DNA from: an uncultured Olsenella sp.
Lineage (GTDB): Bacteria; Actinomycetota; Coriobacteriia; Coriobacteriales; Atopobiaceae
Assembly (NCBI GenBank): GCA_900548775.1
Contig: URLM01000026.1
Location: 1 to 26,415 of the forward strand
DNA: 26,415 bases
Direction of reading: 5' to 3'
Of this stretch, positions 7,781 to 14,764 are shown piece by piece. The notes under the pieces were generated by a model that saw nothing but the letters and a program-made list of their open reading frames with translations, did no database searches and was not told where the DNA came from. Positions within the stretch are counted from its first letter, which is position 1. Every line of letters starts with the position of its first letter. The position numbers and the translations under genes were made by a program.

Positions 7781-8989
7781 CTACGCGTTGAACACGTAGC
7801 GATCCAGTCGGCCAAAGGCCTCCTGGACGCGCGGGAGCGGCAGCGCGAGGTTCATGCGCACGTGGCAGGGCCCGTGAAACGCTCGGCCGTCCTGCCAGTC
7901 CACGCCCACGCGCCAGCCGGCGCGCTCCACCCACTCGATGTCGCGTCCGTGGGCCTCGCACCACTCGCTGCAGTCAAGGAACAGCATGTAGGTCCCCTCG
8001 GGTCGGCTCACCTGCACGCCCTCAAAGTGCTCGCGGATATAGTCGCACGCCCAGGAGACGTTGCCGTCAAGCACCCGCAGCAGTTCCTCCAGCCATGCTT
8101 CGCCCTCGGGGCTGTATGCGCCGATAAGTGCGTGCATCGAGAGCACGTTCATCGAGTTGTAGCAGGACTTCCTGCTCTTGGCCAGCACGCGGTCGCGCAG
8201 GTATTCGTCATAGATGATGTGGTAGCTCCCCACGAGGCCAGCCAGGTTGAACGTCTTGCTCGGTGCGTAGAGCGCCACCGTGCGCCGCTGGGCATCCTCG
8301 CTCACGGATTGCGTGGGCACGTGCGCGTGCCCCGGCAGCACCAGGTCGGACCAGATTTCGTCGGAGATTACCACGCAGTCGTGCTCGCGGTAGACCTCCA
8401 TCGCGCGCTCCAGCTCCCAGCGCTCCCACACGCGACCGCAGGGATTGTGCGGCGAGCAGAACACCGCCACATGGATGTGGTTCTCCTCCAGCTTCGCCGC
8501 CATGTCGTCGTAGTCCATGCGCCAGACGCCCCGCTCGTCCTTGACCAGCGGCGACAGTACGATCTTGTAGCCGTTCTCCTCGATGCAATGCGTGAAGCCA
8601 ATGTAGGTGGGGCTATGGAGAAGCACGGCGTCGCCAGGCGCGGCAAAGGCCGTCACCGTAGAGACCACGCCGCCAAGCACGCCGTTCTCGTAGCCAATGT
8701 GCGCGGGCTCAAGGCCGCGCACGCCGTTGCGTCGGGCATGCCAGTCAATGATTGACTGGTAGTACTCGTCGCGAGGCGAGAAGTAGCCAAACGCCGGGTG
8801 CTGGATGCGCTCCGCCATGGCACGCGTGATCGAGGGCGCCGTGGGGAAGTTCATGTCGGCCACCCACATGGGAATGGCATCGAAGCCCTCGGCAGGCGCC
8901 TCGGGTGCCATGCCGCCCGAGCCAAGCGCGTCGAACGCGATGGCGTCCATCCCATGTCGTTCCATAATTGATGTGAAGTCGTACGTCAT
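7781..8989 (-). CDS. patB: PLP-dependent C-S lyase / aminotransferase, MalY/PatB family
   Basis: Fold-type I pyridoxal-phosphate enzyme of 402 residues. Members cleave cystathionine or cysteine C-S bonds (beta-lyase) and are often annotated as aminotransferases. Visible features: N-terminal IPMWVADMNFPTAP typical of MalY/PatB, NPCGRVW (182-188), D210 in VISDEIWSDL contacting the cofactor pyridine, and K245 in APSKTFNLAG as the Schiff-base lysine. ATG at 8989 has GAGGAG 5 nt upstream. The ATG overlaps the stop of the upstream YbaK-type gene by 4 bp (ATGA), so the two are translationally coupled. A role in sulfur amino acid turnover is likely; the exact substrate is not determined. Confidence 0.9.
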   Translation of the reverse strand: MTYDFTSIMERHGMDAIAFDALGSGGMAPEAPAEGFDAIPMWVADMNFPTAPSITRAMAERIQHPAFGYFSPRDEYYQSIIDWHARRNGVRGLEPAHIGYENGVLGGVVSTVTAFAAPGDAVLLHSPTYIGFTHCIEENGYKIVLSPLVKDERGVWRMDYDDMAAKLEENHIHVAVFCSPHNPCGRVWERWELERAMEVYREHDCVVISDEIWSDLVLPGHAHVPTQSVSEDAQRRTVALYAPSKTFNLAGLVGSYHIIYDEYLRDRVLAKSRKSCYNSMNVLSMHALIGAYSPEGEAWLEELLRVLDGNVSWACDYIREHFEGVQVSRPEGTYMLFLDCSEWCEAHGRDIEWVERAGWRVGVDWQDGRAFHGPCHVRMNLALPLPRVQEAFGRLDRYVFNA

Positions 8990-9468
8990 GCGGTCTCCTC
9001 CCGCCAGTCCTTGCACACGTCCACCCAGCCCACAGCCGCCGAGCAGCGCTCCAGCTCCGGCAGGGTGAGGCCAATCGCGCTGCTCTCGCTACCCGCTGCA
9101 GGGTACACCAGCCCGAAGCGCCGCAGCGAGACGTCCAGGCAGACACTCACACCGGGCTTCACGGCAAACGGACAGACGCCGCCCATGGGGTGGCCCACCA
9201 GCTGCGGCAGGTCATCGGGCGCCACGAAACGCGGCTTAGTCCCAAATTCGCGCTTGAAGGCCGAGCTCCAGAGCTTGGCGTCGCCCGCGCACACCACAAG
9301 GACGGCCCCCTCCCCCACCGCGCACGCCATCGTCTTCGCGATGCGTGCCGGCTCGCAGCCCAGGTCCCGTGCCGCAAGCTCGACCGTGGCGCTCGACTGG
9401 TCAAACTCGATGATCTTGTCGGCAACGCCAAAGGGCTCGAGGTATGCGCGAACGCTCTCGATGGACAT
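8986..9468 (-). CDS. YbaK/ProX-type aminoacyl-tRNA deacylase
   Basis: A 160-residue stand-alone editing-domain protein that hydrolyses mischarged aminoacyl-tRNA in trans. The YbaK/EbsC fold signs are K45 in RIAKTMA, the central VLVVCAGDAKL strand and GGVCPFAV (96-103), where the conserved Gly-Gly loop and Cys-Pro match the family. Which misacylated tRNA it edits cannot be told. Start is uncertain: ATG at 9468 has only a weak GGGTG site, and a GTG three codons upstream is possible. It is first in a two-gene unit, overlapping patB by 4 bp. Coupling to a C-S lyase is notable because YbaK proteins edit Cys-tRNA(Pro), so a shared link to cysteine is possible (inference). Confidence 0.87.
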   Translation of the reverse strand: MSIESVRAYLEPFGVADKIIEFDQSSATVELAARDLGCEPARIAKTMACAVGEGAVLVVCAGDAKLWSSAFKREFGTKPRFVAPDDLPQLVGHPMGGVCPFAVKPGVSVCLDVSLRRFGLVYPAAGSESSAIGLTLPELERCSAAVGWVDVCKDWREETA

Positions 9469-9582
9469 GGGCAACACCCTCTCTCGACGTGCCGCCCTTC
9501 TCGCCGGGCAGCAACACAAGAGAGTAGCCTACCACCTGCCAGGACCAGGTACCGCAGTCGGGGTCGATGGCCCGCCGCCCTA

Positions 9583-10305
9583 TCACCGCCCACCGTAGGA
9601 CTGCCCGGCGCCGAGGAGCCCCTCCTCGTGGGAGGCGATGCCGTCGCTCTTGCGGAGCGCACGCTTGTTCACCAGGTGTTCCTTCCAGCCGTAGGAAAGC
9701 TGCGGCGGCTCGGGCGCGTCCAGCTCAACGTGGCCAAAGGCGTTCACCACCCGAGTCCCGCAGGCAAGCTCCCTCTCGCGCGCGAAATCCGTGATGTAGT
9801 TGGCGTGCACGTGGCCGTGGACCATGAGGCCGGGCCGCCAGCGCTCGAGCAGCTCGTTAAAGCACTCGAAGCCGCGGTGCGGCAGGTCGTCCAGGTCTCC
9901 CACGCCGCGCGCTGGCGCATGGGCGAGAAGCACGTCGAAGCCACCCAGCAGGCGAATGCTCGGCTCGAGTCGGCGAATGCGCCGGCGCATCTCCCGCTCG
10001 GTGGACATGTAGGTGCCGTCCTTGTAGCGCATGGAGCCGCCCAGGCCAACGATCCGCAGGCCACGGTACACGTAGACGGAGTCGTCCACGCAGATGCAGC
10101 CCAGGGGCGGCTTGCGCCGGTAGCCCTCATCGTGGTTGCCATGCACGTAGAGCACGGGGCAGGTGAGCATGGTGACGAGAAACTCGAGGTAGTCCGCATC
10201 GAGGTCTCCCGCCGCAAGGACCAGGTCAACGCCATCGAAGCGCGAGCGGCGAAAGCCCTCCCAGAGGATGCGCTCCTCCACGTCGGCGATTGCGAGGATC
10301 CTCAT
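9583..10305 (-). CDS. Calcineurin-like metallophosphoesterase
   Basis: A 240-residue cytoplasmic phosphoesterase with most dinuclear metal motifs: D8, GDLD (33-36), GNHDE (56-60), H129 in LLAHAPARG, and GHVH (164-167). The first motif reads D-V-E instead of the usual D-x-H, so one metal-ligand histidine is replaced by glutamate. I recall related proteins with a DEE-type first motif, so this may be a family variant rather than damage. The start overlaps the stop of the upstream BMP-domain gene by 4 bp, implying coupled translation. Substrate is unknown; nucleotide or phosphodiester hydrolysis is the general expectation. Confidence 0.87.
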   Translation of the reverse strand: MRILAIADVEERILWEGFRRSRFDGVDLVLAAGDLDADYLEFLVTMLTCPVLYVHGNHDEGYRRKPPLGCICVDDSVYVYRGLRIVGLGGSMRYKDGTYMSTEREMRRRIRRLEPSIRLLGGFDVLLAHAPARGVGDLDDLPHRGFECFNELLERWRPGLMVHGHVHANYITDFARERELACGTRVVNAFGHVELDAPEPPQLSYGWKEHLVNKRALRKSDGIASHEEGLLGAGQSYGGR

Positions 10306-12251
10306 GGCCGCAACACCCCACCAGTAGCTCCGGAGGCCGCTTCTGCCAGCCCGCCGGCCACGGACGTCTCGTCAACGGGATGCCAGTTCGTGGGAAGGAC
10401 GCCCTCCACGTTGTCGTTGAGCCAATCCATGGACACGACGTCCTGCTCCCTCAGCCTGGGCGAACCCGCTGGCTGCACCACGCCCGTCTGGCTTCTCAGC
10501 TCACCGGCAAAGGGGTCGAGCACGCCGCGCTCGATGCCCTGCGTAAGCTGGTCGACGAGCTTTCGGGAATAGTACGGCAGACCGTCCGAGAGGCGCAGCC
10601 CAATGACCCCGGACGACATGCCGTACCAGTAGCTTACCGCCTGCGGACGCGACGCGTCGACGGGCTCCTGCCAGGAACCGTTGAGAAGCCCCTGGACGAT
10701 GAGCGCATAGTAGCGCCCCCAATTCCACACGGGCAGGGCGAGGTTGTGCACGCGTCCGTTCACCATCTGGTAGAGGCCCAGCGCTAGCGGGTCGTCCCAC
10801 GGTGCCGTCACGTCCGAGCCGGACATCACGGTCACGCCCTCGTCGGCCATGCGATGGTAGAGCGAGTCCCCGCCACGCGTGGACCAGATGAGGCACACCT
10901 TGGCCTTTGGGTCCACCAGCGCCGCCCCAATGGCGAAGGCGTTTATCTCGGCCACCGAGCCAAACATGGGGATGTTCGCCTGGTAGCCGATGCGGTGGTT
11001 GGAGGCAAAGCTTGCCGCCAGGGCTCCGGTCACGAACTTGGCCTCGTACATGCGTCCGTAGTAGGAGCGAACGCGGCTGTGCGGCAGGTTGCACGAGCAG
11101 TTGAGGAAGCGCACCTCGGGGTGGTCGATGGCCGCCTTGGCCGTACTTGCCATAAGCGTGGGCGAGCAGGTAAAAATCACGTGAACGCCCTGCTCAACGG
11201 CTGCGTCCACCACGGCTGAGAAGTCATCCGAAGAGGCGCAGTCGTCAAAGGCGACCGTTCTCACCACGCCGTCGAAGTGCTTCTCGACCTCTTGGCGGCC
11301 GGCGTCATGGTCGCGCGCCCAACTGGAGGTCGCAAGGGGCTGCTCGTAGAGAAAGGCCAGGCGCAGCGGGTTGGCAGGCGAGTAGGGCGTACGGAACGAG
11401 AGCCGCGAGAGAACGCCGCCGCGCGCGACGGGCTCTGCGCCCGGCTCGCTTACCAGGACCACGTCCTCGCGCAACCCCACCAGTGCGAGCTCTGACCACA
11501 GGCGACTCAGCCGTTCCACCACAATGGAGGGCGGCGTGTCCAGCAGCCGCTCGTCCGGGAAGTAGCTCAGGTAGGCGAGAAGCGCGTCGCCACAGGTGGC
11601 ATCCAGGTGCGAGCCACCCGCGCGCTGGTAGAGCGAGCAGAAGTACTGGTAGGTCGAGTTGAGCTCGCGCACGGCTTCCTCGGGCCAGGGCGAGGTGAGG
11701 TCGCGGCCGAGAAGTGCAGCTAGGCGTCGGTATGAGCCCTCGCGGGAGAACTCGATGTCGTAGGTTGGCACTGCTCGCCAGAACTCGAGGAACTCGCCGT
11801 AGAGACGGCGCTCTGGCGCGTCCCACTGGCGCGGGAGCAGGCGCGTGACCTCGGCCTCGATGGAGTTGGCGCCCAGGTAGCGCATCACGGAGGTGCGCTT
11901 GTTGCCCTCCTGGACGTAGAAGCGGTGCATGTACTCGTAGACCTTGACGGGGTCGCGGAAGCCCTCGGTGACCTGGATGTCGTAGAGGTTAGACCACTTG
12001 GCGGCGAACTCCGTGGTGGGTGCGAGCACGGGCATGAAGGTGCGCGAGAAGGAGCGCTGACGACCCTCGGTGCGGGTGCCGACGACCATCTCCAGCGGTA
12101 TCTCCATAGTGCCCAGATGCACCTCGCCAGCGGCGTCACCAGGGGCAAGGATCGAATCAAGCGCAGGCAGGTAGGGGTATACGCCAGCCGATGCGTCACG
12201 GCGAAGGTCGCGTTCGCCGCGGCGGAGGGCCTTTCTGTACTCCTCGCTCAT
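10302..12251 (-). CDS. Cytosolic BMP-domain protein with ParB-like N-terminal region
   Basis: A 649-residue protein. From about residue 295 to 610 it matches the basic membrane protein (BMP/PnrA) periplasmic-binding fold (PLRLAFLYEQP, IFTCSPTLMASTAKAA, GYQANIPMFGSVAEINAFAIGA), which binds nucleosides in lipoprotein members. There is no signal peptide or lipobox. Instead there is a ~290-residue N-terminal part with YEYMHRFYVQEGNKRTSVMRYLG (about 105-127), which resembles the ParB-N/Srx-like EGNKR motif. It is probably a cytosolic sensor or regulator rather than a transporter component. ATG at 12251 lies 12 nt after GGAG, a long spacing. A promoter with an inverted repeat lies upstream, and the metallophosphoesterase overlaps downstream. 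No ABC permease or ATPase is nearby. Confidence 0.8.
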   Translation of the reverse strand: MSEEYRKALRRGERDLRRDASAGVYPYLPALDSILAPGDAAGEVHLGTMEIPLEMVVGTRTEGRQRSFSRTFMPVLAPTTEFAAKWSNLYDIQVTEGFRDPVKVYEYMHRFYVQEGNKRTSVMRYLGANSIEAEVTRLLPRQWDAPERRLYGEFLEFWRAVPTYDIEFSREGSYRRLAALLGRDLTSPWPEEAVRELNSTYQYFCSLYQRAGGSHLDATCGDALLAYLSYFPDERLLDTPPSIVVERLSRLWSELALVGLREDVVLVSEPGAEPVARGGVLSRLSFRTPYSPANPLRLAFLYEQPLATSSWARDHDAGRQEVEKHFDGVVRTVAFDDCASSDDFSAVVDAAVEQGVHVIFTCSPTLMASTAKAAIDHPEVRFLNCSCNLPHSRVRSYYGRMYEAKFVTGALAASFASNHRIGYQANIPMFGSVAEINAFAIGAALVDPKAKVCLIWSTRGGDSLYHRMADEGVTVMSGSDVTAPWDDPLALGLYQMVNGRVHNLALPVWNWGRYYALIVQGLLNGSWQEPVDASRPQAVSYWYGMSSGVIGLRLSDGLPYYSRKLVDQLTQGIERGVLDPFAGELRSQTGVVQPAGSPRLREQDVVSMDWLNDNVEGVLPTNWHPVDETSVAGGLAEAASGATGGVLRP

Positions 12252-12293
12252 GGTGGCGGACGGCTCCTTTCGGGTTCAATGCCGTGCGGGCCC

Positions 12294-12312
12294 ACTTGTT
12301 CAGACAAGTATA
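12294..12312 (-). promoter_or_regulatory. -10 box and inverted-repeat operator upstream of the BMP-domain operon
   Basis: On the minus strand TATACT (12307-12312) is followed at once by ACTTGT-CTGA-ACAAGT (12294-12309), a perfect 6-bp inverted repeat at the expected transcription start about 45-55 bp before the ATG. No good -35 was found. The position suggests a repressor site; the regulator is unknown. Confidence 0.45.
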
Positions 12313-12378
12313 GCGCCGCAGGTGCCAGCCGGATACAGCGCAAGCGGGGTGACTTTGAGCAGTCCGGAAATCCACCTA

Positions 12379-12420
12379 CAAATCCCGATCGTTTAGGGCG
12401 CCTTAAACGATCGGGATTTG
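12379..12420. repeat. 42-bp near-perfect palindrome
   Basis: CAAATCCCGATCGTTTA (12379-12395) is exactly reverse-complemented at 12404-12420, with an 8-base centre containing GGCGCC. Only the central G/T pair breaks symmetry. Neither side has a T-tract, so a terminator is unlikely. Confidence 0.7.
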
Positions 12421-12467
12421 CAGCGGTTAGGGTTGCGTGATGCTGACCGTGCGAGAGTGGCAGCGCA

Positions 12468-12696
12468 TTGTTACCGGCTGGGAGCCACTCACGGCTCACA
12501 ACTGCGGAAATGCTACTGCCCCGCGACGGGCCGGTAACAAGCGCTCGGCCCTGGACGCCCAAGCACCCCGCCCGGGCACACAAGCGCTCTGTCCGGGCAC
12601 CCAAGCGCGCCACTCGGGCACCCGTTGTTACCGGCTCGTCCGGATCCGCTAGCATTTTCCCAGTTGGCCGCCGAGAAGCTCAACGGGCCGGTAACA
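12468..12696. repeat. Paired inverted repeats around a 21-bp tandem array
   Basis: TTGTTACCGGC occurs at 12468-12478 and 12625-12635, and its complement GCCGGTAACA(A) at 12530-12540 and 12687-12696. This makes two ~73-bp units bounded by inverted repeats. The second unit, reversed, resembles the first internally (CAACTG-GGAAATGCTA versus CAACTG-GGAAAATGCTA style match), so the units are inverted copies. Between them at 12539-12623 are four 21-22-bp tandem repeats, each starting AAGC and mostly ending CGGGCACCC. There is no coding capacity with a ribosome binding site. Confidence 0.65.
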
Positions 12697-12813
12697 GCGC
12701 GCCGGCAACAACGTGCCGCGCCGCCGAGAAGCAGCCGCATACCCCACCCCGGCGAGACCTGCGCCGCCTGCGGAATTAACCTCCTCGTTACCACACGCTA
12801 CCAACGGATGACG

Positions 12814-12819
12814 TAGAAT
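12814..12819 (+). promoter_or_regulatory. -10 box of the ilvDBNC promoter
   Basis: TAGAAT lies about 17 bp before the first base pairs of the T-box-like stem I, so transcription would begin near 12826, just ahead of the leader structure. No convincing -35 was seen at 16-18 bp. Confidence 0.4.
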
Positions 12820-12835
12820 CGTCAAAACAGTTTCA

Positions 12836-13099
12836 GAGCAAATGCGATGACAGGGCGAGTACTTGCCACGCCATCCCACAGCAAGCGGGACCAATGAGAA
12901 CCCGCGGTGGGTGGCAAGGAACATTCCCTCGAGCTGCTCGGGCGAACGCGCACCGCCTCTGGGCCACCCCCCACGCAGGCAGCAGCGCAACTACCTCGGG
13001 CCGGAGCCCACCGTGACGGGCATCGGGAGAACGCACCACGTCTCACCTGGAATCGCATTTCTCGCACGAAGAAGGTTGCGCAGGAAGCGAGAGGTGACC
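12836..13099 (+). promoter_or_regulatory. T-box-like leader of ilvDBNC with isoleucine specifier
   Basis: The leader folds by eye into a T-box stem I: GAGCA (12836) with TGCTC (12935-12939), CGAG (12856-12859) with CTCG (12928-12931), CTTGCCA (12862-12868) with TGGCAAG (12912-12918), CCCAC with GTGGG, and an apical GCGGG/CCCGC hairpin. AGCAAG and AATGAGAA occupy the conserved AG-bulge and GNUG-loop places. The specifier loop reads GAAC-ATT-CC, giving ATT (Ile) at 12923-12925. Downstream, TCACCT (13043-13048) can pair with the ribosome binding site AGGTGA (13092-13097), and TCTCGC with GCGAGA, suggesting translational control. The T-box sequence itself (TGGAATCGCA, 13048-13057) matches the UGGNACCGCG consensus only partly. 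Confidence 0.68.
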
Positions 13100-14764
13100 A
13101 TGGAACTTCGAAGCGATGCCATCAAGCGGGGCCTGGCCCGCGCTCCACACAGAAGCCTGCTCAAGGCCGACGGCCTTACCGACGAGGAACTCGAGCGTCC
13201 GCTCGTGGCGGTCGTCTCGTCCCAGAACGAGGTCATCCCCGGCCACATCCACCTGGACAAGATCGCCGACGCCGTCAAGGCCGGCGTCCGCATGGCCGGC
13301 GGCACTCCGCTGCAGGTCAACACCATCGGCGTCTGCGACGGCATCGCCATGAACCACGAGGGCATGCGCTACTCGCTCACCAGCCGAGAAGTGATCGCGG
13401 ACTCCGTCGAGTGCGCCGTCCAAGGCCACCAGTTCGACGCGATGGTCCTGATCCCCAGCTGCGACAAGGTCGTCCCCGGCATGCTCATCGCCGCGTGCCG
13501 CCTGGACATCCCCACCGTGCTGGTCTCCGGCGGCCCCATGCTCGCCGGCCGCGGACGCCACGGCGAGGAGACCGACCTCAACAGCCTGTTTGACGCCGCA
13601 GGCCAGGTGACCGCCGGCACCATGACCGAGGACGAGATGCACTGGCTCGAGAACACCGCCTGCCCCACCTGCGGCAGCTGCTCGGGCATGTTCACCGCGA
13701 ACTCCATCTGCTGCCTGGCCGAGGCACTTGGCATCGCGCTTCCCGGCAACGGGACCATCCCCGCCGTCTACTCCGAGCGAATCCGTCTTGCAAAGCACGC
13801 CGGCATGAAGGTCATGGAGCTGCTCGAGAAGGGCATCACCGCCCGCCAGATCATCGACGCCCGCGCCGTGCGCAACGGCATGGCGCTTGACCAGGCCTTT
13901 GGCGGCTCGACCAACACCATGCTCCACCTCACGGCCATCGCGCACGCCGCCGGCTGCCCCGTGACCATGGACGACTGGGACAAGGCCTGCTCTGCCACGC
14001 CCAACATCGTGCGCCTGGCACCGGCCGGCCCGCTCCACATCCAGGACTTGAACGACGTGGGCGGCGTCTCGACCATCATCGGCGAGCTGGGCCGCTCCGG
14101 GCACCTTGACCTCACGGCCAACACCTGCCACGGCACCATGGCCGAGTGGGTCGAGCAGTGCCCGCCCGTGGACGGCACGGTGGTGCGCCACATCGACAAC
14201 CCCTACTCCCCCGACGGCGGCCTCAAGGTCATGCGCGGCACACTCGCGCCCGACTGCGGCGTGGTCAAGAAGAGCGCCGTCGATCCCAGCATGTACAAGC
14301 ACACCGGCCCCGCACGCGTCTTCGACTCCGAGGAGGCCGCCTGCGAGGCGATCTTCGGCGGCAAGATCAACCCCGGCGACGTCGTGGTGATTCGCTACGA
14401 GGGCCCCGCCGGCGGTCCCGGCATGCGCGAGATGCTCACCCCCACCTCCGCCATCTGCGGCATGGGTCTGGCAAAGTCCGTCGCGCTCATCACCGATGGC
14501 CGCTTCTCCGGCGCGAGCAAGGGCCCCTGCGTGGGCCACGTGAGCCCCGAGGCCGCAGCTGGCGGCCCAATCGCCCTGGTGCACGAGGGCGACCAGATCT
14601 CCATCGACATCGAGGCCGGCACGCTCGACCTGCTCGTCGACGAGGACGAGCTGGCGCGCCGGCGCGCCACCTGGGAGCCGCCCGCGCCCAAGTACACCAC
14701 GGGCGTCCTCTCCCGTTACGCCAAGCTCGTGACCAGCGCAGACAAGGGGGCATACCTGTCATGA
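13100..14764 (+). CDS. ilvD: Dihydroxy-acid dehydratase
   Basis: Third step of isoleucine/valine synthesis: dehydration of 2,3-dihydroxy-3-methylbutanoate and -pentanoate to the 2-keto acids, in the cytoplasm, with an Fe-S cluster and Mg2+. The 554-residue protein carries the IlvD/Edd signatures VIPGHIHLD, PSCDK with cluster ligand C121, CPTCGSCSGMFTAN (about 188-201) with a second cluster cysteine, and GGSTNTMLHL. Length is normal. ATG at 13100 follows GAGAGGTGA; the frame is open far upstream, but that part is the leader. It is first in ilvDBNC and overlaps ilvB by 4 bp. Codon use is strongly C-ending, as in highly expressed genes. Probably controlled by the upstream Ile-type T-box. Confidence 0.97.
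   Translation: MELRSDAIKRGLARAPHRSLLKADGLTDEELERPLVAVVSSQNEVIPGHIHLDKIADAVKAGVRMAGGTPLQVNTIGVCDGIAMNHEGMRYSLTSREVIADSVECAVQGHQFDAMVLIPSCDKVVPGMLIAACRLDIPTVLVSGGPMLAGRGRHGEETDLNSLFDAAGQVTAGTMTEDEMHWLENTACPTCGSCSGMFTANSICCLAEALGIALPGNGTIPAVYSERIRLAKHAGMKVMELLEKGITARQIIDARAVRNGMALDQAFGGSTNTMLHLTAIAHAAGCPVTMDDWDKACSATPNIVRLAPAGPLHIQDLNDVGGVSTIIGELGRSGHLDLTANTCHGTMAEWVEQCPPVDGTVVRHIDNPYSPDGGLKVMRGTLAPDCGVVKKSAVDPSMYKHTGPARVFDSEEAACEAIFGGKINPGDVVVIRYEGPAGGPGMREMLTPTSAICGMGLAKSVALITDGRFSGASKGPCVGHVSPEAAAGGPIALVHEGDQISIDIEAGTLDLLVDEDELARRRATWEPPAPKYTTGVLSRYAKLVTSADKGAYLS

Larger units (their letters stand above)
12252..12835. other. Gene-free region between the BMP operon and the ilv leader
   Basis: About 585 bp with no supportable gene. 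It contains the BMP promoter/operator (12294-12312), the 42-bp palindrome (12379-12420), the paired inverted repeats and tandem array (12468-12696), and the ilv -10 box (12814-12819). Open frames here are short, repeat-derived and lack ribosome binding sites. Confidence 0.6.
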
